Shown here: positions 38,211 through 47,159 of the stretch, piece after piece
Position numbering within the stretch: the first letter of the stretch is position 1
Layout of the letters: each line of letters opens with the position of its first letter
The notes under the pieces: generated by a model
Told to the model about the DNA's origin: nothing
Database searches by the model: none
Seen by the model: the letters and a program-made list of their open reading frames with translations, nothing else
Position numbers and translations under genes: made by a program
Origin: an uncultured Alphaproteobacteria bacterium
Lineage (GTDB): Bacteria > Pseudomonadota > Alphaproteobacteria > VGEJ01
Assembly: GCA_913041535.1 (NCBI GenBank)
Contig: CAJWJK010000006.1
Span: 41,417 to 105,416 of the forward strand
Direction: 5' to 3'
Length of the DNA: 64,000 nt

Positions 38211-39776
38211 TTGGTAAAAAAACTTGGAATCATCGAAGAAACGATGAGGGATGGTCAACTCTCCCTTTGGGCTACCCGCATGAGTACGGAAGACATGCTC
38301 TCTATTGCACGCGTCGTCGATTCTTCTGGCTTTATACGCGCCTGCACGTCGAGTGGGGCAGGGTTTGATACCGCAGTAAATTTTCTGCGTGAGAACCCTT
38401 GGGAGCGTTGTCGGATGGTGAAGGCAGAGATGCCTAATACTCCACTTATGATATTGGTACGCGGTCGAAATTTATTTGGTTGGCGACAGTTTCCAAACGA
38501 TGTTGTAGACATGTTGATGGGCTGTATAGTCGAGGCAGGCTTTGAGTGGATCCTCCAAATAGAGGGGCTTAACGACTTTTCTAATATTGCCTACAATGTT
38601 GAAAGTGCCCATCGTCAAGGACTTAAAGTAGATGCAGGCATCTGTTACACCATAAGTCCTGTGCACTCTGATGAATTATTTATTGAAAAGACCCGCGAAC
38701 TTCTAGAATTAAATGTTGACGCCATTACGTTGTATGATGCCAGCGGACTTCTGTCCGCTGATCGTACATCTACGCTGATCCCTGAGATGCTGCGGCTAAC
38801 CTCTGGGATCGTCCCACTGCAACTTAATGTGCATGATTCTACTGGACAAGCACTAGCGTGTTGCATGGAAGGAATACGGCTTGGCGTCGATGCTGTATGC
38901 ACATCCAGTGATGCCTTGGCACGCGGGGCTTCAATTCCAGCCACGGCAGACATTATTTGTGCATCCCAAGAACTAGGTATTACTACTGGCGTGGACAAAT
39001 CTAATGTTGATTATATTGATGATTATTTTCATTGGATTGCAGCACGGCACGGTCACACAATCCCAGGCGTTGTTGAATATGATGACGATGCATACCAGCA
39101 ATACATTCCACATCAAATTCCTGGGGGAATGATGTCCAACTTTGAGCGTCAACTTAGTGAAGCCGGCATAATTGAACGGATGCCACTAATACTGGAAGAG
39201 GTCGCACGGGTGCGTGCTGAAATGGGATATCCTCTAATGATTACACCATATTCTCAAATGGTTGGAGTACAAGCTGTTTTAAACGTTATGAGTGGTGACC
39301 GTTATTCAAATGTTCCTAGCGAATTACCACGATATGCATCTGGCTATTATGGACAGATACCTGGCCACGTTGACCCCGAAATCTTTGCTCAGATTGTTCC
39401 TCACGACCTTGATTCGGCTATAGACTTCACCATTCCTGATGAAGAACTAGCTAAATTGCAAGCAACTAGACCAGAACTCTCACATGAGGATCTTTTGTTA
39501 CGTCTATTTTTTGGAGAAGGCACGATTGATAGTTATTTAGAAGATCCACAGGACCCCAATCCAGCACTAATAGCAAAATCGCCTCTTACTGAATTGGTAA
39601 AAGAAGCAATATTGCGACGAAATGCGCGTACCTTCTCCGTTAGCACCAATCGGGACGAAGATAATGGGCTAACCTACAAAGACGTTAAAGAAACATCTGC
39701 TTATATGGCAGCCACACCAGGTGCTGAGAATCTCGATATTGCACATGATGGCTTGAACATTTCCGTAACTCGTTAG
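38211..39776 (+). CDS. Carboxyltransferase-like protein (PycB/OadA family) with altered active site
   Basis: A 521-residue HMGL-like TIM barrel plus C-terminal PYC/OADA domain, homologous to the carboxyltransferase part of pyruvate carboxylase and oxaloacetate decarboxylase alpha (MRDGQLSLWATRMSTEDM, GICYTISPVHSDEL). Key positions differ. The metal-binding, carboxylated lysine of the IKDMAG motif is Tyr175 (LYDASG); the HTHD pair is NVHD (Asn206, His208); RDAHQS reads RDGQLS. It has a TTG start with AGGAGGG 5-6 bases ahead. A biotin carrier gene follows by 13 bases, but no biotin carboxylase gene is near. It may use a different chemistry or substrate; the true reaction is unknown. Confidence 0.75.
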   Translation: MVKKLGIIEETMRDGQLSLWATRMSTEDMLSIARVVDSSGFIRACTSSGAGFDTAVNFLRENPWERCRMVKAEMPNTPLMILVRGRNLFGWRQFPNDVVDMLMGCIVEAGFEWILQIEGLNDFSNIAYNVESAHRQGLKVDAGICYTISPVHSDELFIEKTRELLELNVDAITLYDASGLLSADRTSTLIPEMLRLTSGIVPLQLNVHDSTGQALACCMEGIRLGVDAVCTSSDALARGASIPATADIICASQELGITTGVDKSNVDYIDDYFHWIAARHGHTIPGVVEYDDDAYQQYIPHQIPGGMMSNFERQLSEAGIIERMPLILEEVARVRAEMGYPLMITPYSQMVGVQAVLNVMSGDRYSNVPSELPRYASGYYGQIPGHVDPEIFAQIVPHDLDSAIDFTIPDEELAKLQATRPELSHEDLLLRLFFGEGTIDSYLEDPQDPNPALIAKSPLTELVKEAILRRNARTFSVSTNRDEDNGLTYKDVKETSAYMAATPGAENLDIAHDGLNISVTR

Positions 39777-39789
39777 TTGGATAAAAAAG

Positions 39790-40254
39790 ATGACCGTTAC
39801 TTATGAAGAAATCGTATCAATCCTGGAGCTGGCGCAAGCTTCATCCTGTGAGGAGCTACATATTGAGATCGGCGATTTTAAGCTCATCTACAAACAGCCT
39901 TCTACCTCACGGAAACAGGAACGCGAGTCAGACTCCTCCAACGTTGAATCGATGCCCGCTCCACACTCTCCAGAGGAGATCAATGACAGTGTAACCAATA
40001 TCGTTCCTGTTGGAGGCGTGGCAGTTACGTCACCAATGGTGGGGACGTTCTATCGCTCACCAAGCCCTGGTGCTGAGCCATTTGTGCAAGAAGGATCTTT
40101 GGTCGACACGGACACCGTGGTGTGCATCATCGAAGTTATGAAGGTCATGAACCCCATCAAAGCGGGTAAAGCAGGGCGAATTGCGCATGTGGCAGTTGAT
40201 GACGGAGCGGCAGTTGAGTTTGGGGAAATACTGATGTCTATTGAGCTTTCCTAG
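39790..40254 (+). CDS. Biotin carboxyl carrier protein
   Basis: A 154-residue AccB-like protein. The C-terminal biotinyl domain has PMVGTFYRSPSPGAEPFV and the biotin site EVMKVMN with Lys118; the usual alanine of EAMKM is valine. A flexible Pro/Ser/Glu-rich linker precedes it. It is paired with the carboxyltransferase-like gene rather than with accC, so it may be a dedicated carrier for that protein instead of the acetyl-CoA carboxylase one. Confidence 0.88.
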   Translation: MTVTYEEIVSILELAQASSCEELHIEIGDFKLIYKQPSTSRKQERESDSSNVESMPAPHSPEEINDSVTNIVPVGGVAVTSPMVGTFYRSPSPGAEPFVQEGSLVDTDTVVCIIEVMKVMNPIKAGKAGRIAHVAVDDGAAVEFGEILMSIELS

Positions 40255-40318
40255 TGAGACTCAGGACAACCTCTGCAGGTAATAATAGGTTTGCAGTTGT
40301 TCGTCTCAAAAAACTGTC

Positions 40319-41152
40319 TTATCTCTTGTGGCAAAGAATCTCAATGGCGTTAAGAGCGCCGTTTTGATACCCAACCGCTGAATTCTCTTGGGCTTCTGGG
40401 AGTATGGTACCCATAAATAGCTGAGGATTTAATGATGAGGAACCATCTCTTGCAACGTTAGCTTTAACGGCTCTTCTGTATGCCGAAAGGTTTTCGTCAG
40501 TGCAATCGCGGGTATGGGTAATCATTAGCCCTGACTTTTCAAGTTCGCTCTTAAGAATCTCACTTGGCAGCAAATGACTTGACGTCGAGTCAGGTGCCCA
40601 GGGCAATGGATACTGGGGCGGAGGGCCAGCGCCCCGCGTAACGGCAGAGATCATATAACGAGAACCTGGCCTCAATATTCGTGATGTCTCATTAAAAAAC
40701 GTTGTCCAATCTTCGACGTTCATGATCACGTATTGAGAATATGCTATATCAAATGAGGCGTCGCCAAACGGAAGCGCAACTGCATCTGCACAGATCGTTT
40801 GCACCTTATCCTTTAGTCTCAAGAGAAAATTCAAGTTCTGGGATACCAAATGGTACTCGGGTGTTATATCTATGCCGGTAACATGGCAATTGAATTTATC
40901 GGCTAGCCAGCGAGCTGGACCACCAACGCCACAACCAACATCCAATACCGCGTCTCCACTATGTGGCTTAAGGCCTGTTGCGAGAGATTGAGTGGCCGCA
41001 ACGCCCCTTGCATGCAAATGATCCGCTGCGGCTAAGTCGTCAACACTCAACGGCTTACTAACAGGATAAGACTCTTCCAGAGCCCGTCTCAATCGAGCCA
41101 ACATATCTTTTTGAGTATAATGATCTGCAACGCTTTGGTTCATTAGAGACAC
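40319..41152 (-). CDS. Class I SAM-dependent methyltransferase
   Basis: A 277-residue methyltransferase with the SAM motif VLDVGCGVGGPA at 69-80, the acidic residue in GIDITPEY and AVALPFGDASFD. It resembles the sterol/small-molecule C- or N-methyltransferase branch (UbiE-like fold). Substrate unknown. It converges on the biotin carrier gene; a 64-base gap there holds an imperfect inverted repeat without a T tract. Confidence 0.82.
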   Translation of the reverse strand: MSLMNQSVADHYTQKDMLARLRRALEESYPVSKPLSVDDLAAADHLHARGVAATQSLATGLKPHSGDAVLDVGCGVGGPARWLADKFNCHVTGIDITPEYHLVSQNLNFLLRLKDKVQTICADAVALPFGDASFDIAYSQYVIMNVEDWTTFFNETSRILRPGSRYMISAVTRGAGPPPQYPLPWAPDSTSSHLLPSEILKSELEKSGLMITHTRDCTDENLSAYRRAVKANVARDGSSSLNPQLFMGTILPEAQENSAVGYQNGALNAIEILCHKR

Positions 41153-41460
41153 TCATCACTGTAGGTCAGATTTAGCTGAAGTTACTACATTCGGCCGCTC
41201 ATGTGCATACTGTTGGTATCGTTAGCTCGGAAACAAACTGAATTTTGTTTTGTCAGCTCAGAGTTTTATATTTTGATTCGTTACGTTCATGCAATAATGG
41301 GTGAATTATGGAGGTATAACGATAGATTGGCTATCCAAAGGATCCGTAACCATGGTGCTCGGATTTGGATGCGTAAAGACCTCGCGTAACGCACGATGTG
41401 CAGCGATTCTGTGCACCAAAGTATTGTACGGGACTACCAGTAGAGCTTGGGGAGCAAAAG
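41153..41460. other. Divergent intergenic region
   Basis: About 308 bases between the methyltransferase and the DLH fusion gene, which point away from each other. It should carry both promoters. Short open frames here overlap each other in different frames and lack ribosome binding sites. I see no repeat, operator or RNA structure I can support. Confidence 0.5.
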
Positions 41461-42708
41461 ATGAATGGAGACAGAGTAACAATACTTGATAGTGGCGATG
41501 CCTTATTCTCAGGATATCTGACATTGCCAGAAAGCGGGTCGGGGCCCGGACTGGTAATAGCTCAAGAAATTTTTGGTGTTAACAAATCAATGCGGAGAGT
41601 TGCTGACATTTTTGCGGATGAAGGCTATGTGGTTCTCGTCCCCGATTTATTTTGGCGACTCGAGGAGGGCGTAGATCTTGGCTACACAGATGAAGACTTA
41701 GCAAAAGCTTTTGCGCTGTATGAGCAGTTTGATGCCAATACGGGAGTTGATGACCTTGGGAAAGCAATAGAATGGCTGCAAGCGCGCGATGAATGCCACG
41801 AGAAGGTGGGAATTGTGGGTTTCTGTCTCGGCGGGAAACTATCTTTTCTAACCGCTGCCCGCAAATCAGTAGCGGTCGCGGTGTGTTTTTATGGAGTTGG
41901 GATAGAGAAAAGTATCGGCGAGTTAAACAGCGTGAACTGCCCTACGGTAATGCACTTTGCAGGTGATGATAGTTTTGTTCCCTCCAGTGCTGTTCAGGAG
42001 ATCCAAGCAACCTGCGCAGATAAATCAGATATTGAAATATTTTCGTATACAGGTGTTGACCACGCGTTTTACAGCCCCGATAGAGAGGCATATGACAAGC
42101 CAGCAGCCTGGATGGCGCACTCACGCACCATTGAGGTCCTTAGGCGAACCTTAGGTCCGAAATATGATTTAGGTGCCCTTTGGGAGAAACATACCTATTA
42201 CGAGTTCGGTGCTCGTGATGTCGATGCGACAATGAAGACGATGGTTGATGAGCCATACGTGAATCATATTCCGACGATGACAGGCGGCGTTGGTCATACA
42301 GATTTACATCGTTTCTACAAGAACCACTTCATCCCTAAAACCCCAGCTGATACAAAGTTAGTACCGATCTCGAGGACGATTGGTGCTGATCGCGTAGTAG
42401 ATGAAATGCTGTTTTGCTTTACGCATGACATTGAGATCGACTGGATGTTGCCGGGTGTTCCCCCAACGGGAAGATACGTAGAGATACCGCTGGTGGCGAT
42501 AGTAAATTTTCGTGGTGACAAGCTGTATCACGAACATATTTATTGGGATCAAGCGTCTGTTCTTGTGCAACTGGGTCTTTTTAATACCACCGACCTTCCA
42601 GTCGCTGGGATTGAGACAGCCCAGAAACTGGTCGATGAGAGCAAACCGTCGAACTCTCTGATGCTACGGTGGAATGAAAGTTCTCCGCATCGCATGGTCG
42701 ATGGGTGA
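41461..42708 (+). CDS. Dienelactone hydrolase fused to SnoaL-like domain
   Basis: A 415-residue two-domain protein. Residues 1-230 are a dienelactone hydrolase: Cys122 in GFCLGG, Asp170 region AGDDSFV and His201 in GVDHAFYS form the triad, with AQEIFGVN upstream. Residues about 245-400 look like a SnoaL/NTF2-type domain (MTGGVGHTDLHRFYKNHF, GRYVEIPLVAIVNFRGDKLYHEHIYWD). The ATG at 41461 has GGAG about 9 bases ahead; an earlier in-frame codon at 41398 is unlikely. It starts a run with an SDR and a CaiB gene. Confidence 0.82.
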   Translation: MNGDRVTILDSGDALFSGYLTLPESGSGPGLVIAQEIFGVNKSMRRVADIFADEGYVVLVPDLFWRLEEGVDLGYTDEDLAKAFALYEQFDANTGVDDLGKAIEWLQARDECHEKVGIVGFCLGGKLSFLTAARKSVAVAVCFYGVGIEKSIGELNSVNCPTVMHFAGDDSFVPSSAVQEIQATCADKSDIEIFSYTGVDHAFYSPDREAYDKPAAWMAHSRTIEVLRRTLGPKYDLGALWEKHTYYEFGARDVDATMKTMVDEPYVNHIPTMTGGVGHTDLHRFYKNHFIPKTPADTKLVPISRTIGADRVVDEMLFCFTHDIEIDWMLPGVPPTGRYVEIPLVAIVNFRGDKLYHEHIYWDQASVLVQLGLFNTTDLPVAGIETAQKLVDESKPSNSLMLRWNESSPHRMVDG

Positions 42709-42717
42709 GGTTGGATT

Positions 42718-43443
42718 ATGAATATTGAAGGTAAAGTAGCACTCGTCACCGGAGCAAATCGTGGGATCGGGGCTGCGTACGTTCGTGCACTACTCGATCT
42801 TGGTGTTCCTAAGGTTTATGCTGGGATTCGCAAACACATTTATGCAGAAAACCTACCCAAAAGCCCCAATATTTCGCCTATTATATTGGACATCTGCCAA
42901 AGTGAAGATGTCAGAAATGCTGCAGTAATGTGCGACGATGTTGGGCTATTAATCAATAATGCTGGTGTGAATTCAAACACTCTCGCTATCGGGTCAGCAA
43001 CAACGGAAGATGCACGGACGGAGATTGAGACTAATTACCTGGGCTTGTTGGAGATGTGTAAATCATTTGCTCCTATTCTCAAAACAAATGGCGGCGGCGT
43101 TATTGTAAATATGTTAACCATTTTATCTAAGGTAAATATGCCCCTTATGGGTTCGTACTGCGCATCTAAGGCTGCGGGATTCTCACTTACCCAGGCATTA
43201 AGAGCAGAATTAGCAGGGCAGGGTACTCGGGTAATTGCAGTTATGCCAGGCGCGGTTGATACAAGAATGACTAGCAACATGCAGATCCCCAAAATCACGC
43301 CTGATGATGTAGTAAATGCGGCACTTCAAGCTATTAAAGATGATTCTGAAGAAATATATCCTGGCAACATGGCTACTGATATTTGCAATGCTTTGTCCGA
43401 TGACCCTAGGTCTATCGAGCGACAGTTTGCTAGCTATTTGTGA
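42718..43443 (+). CDS. Short-chain dehydrogenase/reductase
   Basis: A 241-residue SDR with TGANRGIG at 11-18, NNAG at 80-83, and Tyr147/Lys151 in YCASK. It follows the DLH fusion gene by 9 bases and is likely co-transcribed. Substrate unknown; membership in a catabolic set with the hydrolase and the CoA-transferase is inferred from adjacency. Confidence 0.85.
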   Translation: MNIEGKVALVTGANRGIGAAYVRALLDLGVPKVYAGIRKHIYAENLPKSPNISPIILDICQSEDVRNAAVMCDDVGLLINNAGVNSNTLAIGSATTEDARTEIETNYLGLLEMCKSFAPILKTNGGGVIVNMLTILSKVNMPLMGSYCASKAAGFSLTQALRAELAGQGTRVIAVMPGAVDTRMTSNMQIPKITPDDVVNAALQAIKDDSEEIYPGNMATDICNALSDDPRSIERQFASYL

Positions 43444-43533
43444 CCATTATTACATTAAATGCCGTTTATATAGCTGAGTTAAGAATTGTTAGAGAAAAAC
43501 TAAGCTCAACTGAGAGCCTTCATAAAAAAGGTC

Positions 43534-44754
43534 ATGACTAAACAATTGACACCAAACAATAATCATTTTGCACTCTCGGGAGTAAAAGTTATTGACTGCA
43601 CGCGAGTACTGGGGGGGCCATATTGTACCCAAATCTTAGCAGACCATGGGGCTGACGTAATAAAAGTTGAACCACCGCAGGGTGATGAAGTTAGGGATTG
43701 GGGACCGCCATTTGATGATGGATTATCTGCGTATTTCTCGGGCGTTAACAGAAATAAGCACTCGCTAGGTCTTGATCTAAAGCGAGATGAGGGCAGACAG
43801 GTCTTATTGCGTCTATTGCACAGTGCAGATGTCTTTATCGAAAATTTTAAACCAGGAACGCTCGATAAATGGGATATGGGATACCAAACAGTTTTGTCAG
43901 TTAAGTTTCCTCGTTTAATTTACTGCGCGATTACTGGGTTTGGGGCAGACGGTCCACTAGGGTCACTGCCAGGATACGATGCGGCTATACAAGCTTGGAC
44001 AGGCCTGATGAGTGTTAATGGGTCTCTTGATACTGGTGCTATGAGACTCGGCGTGCCAATAGTGGATCTCGCAACTGGGCTGTACGCCGCTGTGGGTATT
44101 TTGGCAGCTCTCCAGGAAAGAAGCCGCTCTGGTTATGGCCAAAAGGTAGAAGCAACCTTGTTTGATTGTGGTCTTGCACTTCAGCACCCTCACGCTGCCA
44201 ACTACCTTATGTCTGGGAATCCGCCAGCGTTGATGGGTAATGCCCACCCAAATATTGCACCCTATGATTTATTTCCTACAAGAGGCCGAGCTCTTTTTCT
44301 TGCGGTAGGCAATGACCGACAATTCCAAATTTTTTGTAGAGCAGTAAATAAGCCGGAATTGTCAGAAGATATCCGATTTCTGCATAATGCGGATCGTCTT
44401 AAGCATCGTGAAGCTCTAACAAAAGAGATTGTGCGTTTGTTAGAAAATTTGGACGGAGACAAACTGGCGCTGCAGTTGGTCAAAATGGGGGTGCCCTCAG
44501 GTGTCGCTTCCAGTATCCCAGATGTAATGGCTCACCCACACACAGAACACCGGGAAATGTTGGTACAGTCTGGTGAATATAGAGGTGTGGGAATTCCTGT
44601 TAAAATGAGCCGCACTCCAGGAAAAGTGCGGACTAAACCTCCTAATTATGGAGCAGATAGCTGGGAGGTACTGGAAAGATTTGGGTTTTCAAGTGAGGAG
44701 ATTGAATCATTAATTGAAAATAACGTTGTGAAGACAGCTCGGAAACACCAGTGA
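43534..44754 (+). CDS. CaiB/BaiF CoA-transferase family protein
   Basis: A 406-residue class III CoA-transferase. The start LSGVKVIDCTRVLGGPYCTQ and GADVIKVEPPQGDE are typical; the catalytic aspartate is Asp149 in PGYDAAIQAWTG, closer to true transferases than the racemase-like gene at 33,131. It is third in the run after the DLH fusion and the SDR, 90 bases downstream. Donor and acceptor acids are unknown. Confidence 0.88.
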   Translation: MTKQLTPNNNHFALSGVKVIDCTRVLGGPYCTQILADHGADVIKVEPPQGDEVRDWGPPFDDGLSAYFSGVNRNKHSLGLDLKRDEGRQVLLRLLHSADVFIENFKPGTLDKWDMGYQTVLSVKFPRLIYCAITGFGADGPLGSLPGYDAAIQAWTGLMSVNGSLDTGAMRLGVPIVDLATGLYAAVGILAALQERSRSGYGQKVEATLFDCGLALQHPHAANYLMSGNPPALMGNAHPNIAPYDLFPTRGRALFLAVGNDRQFQIFCRAVNKPELSEDIRFLHNADRLKHREALTKEIVRLLENLDGDKLALQLVKMGVPSGVASSIPDVMAHPHTEHREMLVQSGEYRGVGIPVKMSRTPGKVRTKPPNYGADSWEVLERFGFSSEEIESLIENNVVKTARKHQ

Positions 44755-44906
44755 GAAGATGTTGTCAATCAAAAGACTTATGTTTTTGCATAAACTGAAA
44801 AATGTGATCCCAGAAAATCAATGCTGCTGCGATACTTGTTGGAATAATTTATGTAAAGGCTGATCCGCAATGATCTATTCGTCCTGTTCAATCAGTGGTA
44901 GAGAAT

Positions 44907-45578
44907 ATGGCTGAGTTTATTTTCATGCTAACGCGCGACGATAAAACGGTTAGCAATTGTCTTGAGATTATAGAACTCATTAGCCAAGTTGGAATCCGGC
45001 ATATAGGATTTAAAGACGTTGGTGTAGACCCTCAGACAATGGGCACTCTCACGCAGGAAATACATAGGATTGGAGCACTGGCCTATCTTGAGGTGGTGGA
45101 GACTGACTCGAAGAAGAACGTTGATGCGGCAAATGTTGCAGTTGATATAGGTGTTGACCGTTTGCTTGGTGGTGTTGACGCCGAAAATATTCTTGAAACA
45201 CTCGGTGATTCCGACGTCGAATATTTTCCCTTTCCCGGGAAACCTATTGGTCACCCGACAAAATTAGGCGGCAGTCCGACACAGGTAGCTAAAGATTGTC
45301 GTCGATTTGAAAAACTAGGTTGCGCAGGCGTTGACTTGCTTGCTTATCGTGCATTTGACGCTCAGGCCTTAGATCTTATTCGTGCTGCACGTTCAGCATT
45401 ATCTGGCCAATTGATTGTAGCGGGTGACATTGATTCCCCCAAAAGAGTACAGGAGCTATCTGCAGCGGGCGCCGATGCTTTTACAATTGGCTCGGCCATT
45501 TTTGACGGTGCATTTATATCGGGTAATGGTGAAATTGTACCTCAACTTCAAGGTGTCCTCTTGGCTTGTAGACATTGA
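44907..45578 (+). CDS. TIM-barrel protein, probable phosphate-binding barrel
   Basis: A 223-residue beta/alpha barrel. Its last part, GDIDSPKRVQELSAAGAD followed by FTIGSAIFDGAF, is the phosphate-binding loop pattern of barrels such as ThiG, NanE and HisA. A family name is not certain. It is the first of four genes with an FGGY kinase, a G1P-dehydrogenase-like enzyme and a HAD phosphatase, so it may be an aldolase or isomerase for a phosphorylated sugar. I chose the ATG at 44907 over the GTG at 44895. Confidence 0.6.
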   Translation: MAEFIFMLTRDDKTVSNCLEIIELISQVGIRHIGFKDVGVDPQTMGTLTQEIHRIGALAYLEVVETDSKKNVDAANVAVDIGVDRLLGGVDAENILETLGDSDVEYFPFPGKPIGHPTKLGGSPTQVAKDCRRFEKLGCAGVDLLAYRAFDAQALDLIRAARSALSGQLIVAGDIDSPKRVQELSAAGADAFTIGSAIFDGAFISGNGEIVPQLQGVLLACRH

Positions 45579-45585
45579 TAACGTT

Positions 45586-47043
45586 GTGATTGTTGGCGTC
45601 GATTTGGGCACCAGTGGTGTTAAAGCCCTTGTTGTCACCGAGAACCTTGAGACTAAAGGATCGGGACAGTGCGGTTATCCCATTAATTTTCCTAGATCTG
45701 GTTGGGCTGAACAAAATCCGTTAGATTGGGAGAAGGCTCTTGGTCCGGCTATCAATCAAGCTCTGAATGACGCAGCTATCACCGTAAACGATGTAACAGC
45801 TATCGGTGTTACTGGCCAATTAGATGGCTGTATTCCAACTGATAAAAACGGATGTGCCGTTGGTCCATGCTTAACTTGGGCAGACCGCAGAGCTCAACGC
45901 GAATTGGTCGGAATTGACGCTGAAATGGTTCAAAATTGCTCGGGACTAATTTTGGACCCCGGCCATATGGCAGCTAAGATCCGTTGGTTAAAGAATAACA
46001 GTTTCAATGGCACTGTAGATTGTTACCACCAACCAGTATCATATCTTGTCTCCAACCTCACTGGTAACAAGGTGTTTGATCATAGCCTTGCGTCGACAAC
46101 AATGCTTTATAATTTGCGGGATAGGGAATATGACCAACACCTGCTCAATCTTTTTGGCGTTGAAGAAGACGAACTTCCCTCAATTGATAGGTCCTATTCT
46201 CAAGCAGGAGTTCTCACTGAGCTCGGGGCTCTCCTTACTGGGCTCAACATAGGCACCCCTGTATCAGTGGGTACAGGTGATGACTTTGCGGCCCTGCTCG
46301 GGGCTGGCTTCTACACATCCGGTAACATGGTAGTTGTATCAGGCACTGCAGAAGTCGTTGGTGCAATCCATCCAACACCAGTGATCGATCGATCACGTCT
46401 GTTGGAGACGCACATCTATCCTTCAGGAGAATACTTTATTGAAAACCCTGGTTGGCTTTCGGGTGGCGCACTAATTTGGTTGAGCAATATACTGAATATT
46501 GGTGGCATTGAAGAGATAGAGGAATTGTCAACAAATGTGCCTCCAGGTGCTGAGGGAATTACGTTTTTGCCTGCGTTAAATGGGGCAATGACCCCAGAAT
46601 GGAATGCATCGGCGCGAGGATGTTTTTTTGGTCTAGGAGTAAACCACGGACCTGAGCACCTTGCCCGGGCTGTATTGGAGGGCACCGCATTTGCTATACG
46701 TGACGTAGGAACACGATTGAAGGAACTTGGCGTAGAATTTCATTCGGTATTGTTATTGGGCGGCGGTGCTCGCAGCAAAGAGTGGGCCCACATTCGTGCT
46801 GATGTTCTAGGCGTCCCTGTAGCTATTCCGAACTTTGTCGATACTACTGCACTTGGAGCAGCTATGACGGCTGCAGTCGCAACGGGCTTATATGCTGATC
46901 TCAGGAGCTGTTCAAAAATGGCTAGTGATAACCTAGAAATATCTACTATTGAACCAAGTTTTTCAGAAGAGTATGAAACTGCATATCAGTCATATCACAA
47001 ACTGTATGATAATTTAAAATCAATGTTCATGAGTAAAAATTGA
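45586..47043 (+). CDS. FGGY-family carbohydrate kinase (xylulokinase-like)
   Basis: A sugar or polyol kinase of about 485 residues. VGVDLGTSGVKALV is the N-terminal phosphate motif, VTGQLDGCIP and CLTWADRRA resemble xylulokinases, and LLGGGARSKEWAHIRADVLG is the C-terminal ATP motif. The open frame extends far upstream, overlapping the previous gene, but the GTG at 45586, 7 bases after its stop, gives the family start. Xylulose, ribulose or a related sugar is likely; the exact substrate is unknown. Confidence 0.85.
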   Translation: MIVGVDLGTSGVKALVVTENLETKGSGQCGYPINFPRSGWAEQNPLDWEKALGPAINQALNDAAITVNDVTAIGVTGQLDGCIPTDKNGCAVGPCLTWADRRAQRELVGIDAEMVQNCSGLILDPGHMAAKIRWLKNNSFNGTVDCYHQPVSYLVSNLTGNKVFDHSLASTTMLYNLRDREYDQHLLNLFGVEEDELPSIDRSYSQAGVLTELGALLTGLNIGTPVSVGTGDDFAALLGAGFYTSGNMVVVSGTAEVVGAIHPTPVIDRSRLLETHIYPSGEYFIENPGWLSGGALIWLSNILNIGGIEEIEELSTNVPPGAEGITFLPALNGAMTPEWNASARGCFFGLGVNHGPEHLARAVLEGTAFAIRDVGTRLKELGVEFHSVLLLGGGARSKEWAHIRADVLGVPVAIPNFVDTTALGAAMTAAVATGLYADLRSCSKMASDNLEISTIEPSFSEEYETAYQSYHKLYDNLKSMFMSKN

Positions 47044-47159
47044 GTACGAATAGATTCTCTTTTCCGGTGTATAGCCACTATATATGTGTCGTGTGAAATA
47101 ATGGACGGGGTTTGCGCGTTGACGCTTTTACGACAGAACGTACCTGTAAGGGAGGGGTT

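Noticed and set aside
40255..40318. Inverted repeat (GAGAC/GTCTC with ACAAC/GTTGT inside) between the BCCP and methyltransferase genes
   Set aside because: Neither strand has a T tract after the stem; the A run follows the stem on the plus strand. Not a convincing terminator.
41201..41489. Two short open frames ahead of the DLH fusion gene
   Set aside because: They overlap each other in different frames, lack ribosome binding sites and have no recognisable composition.
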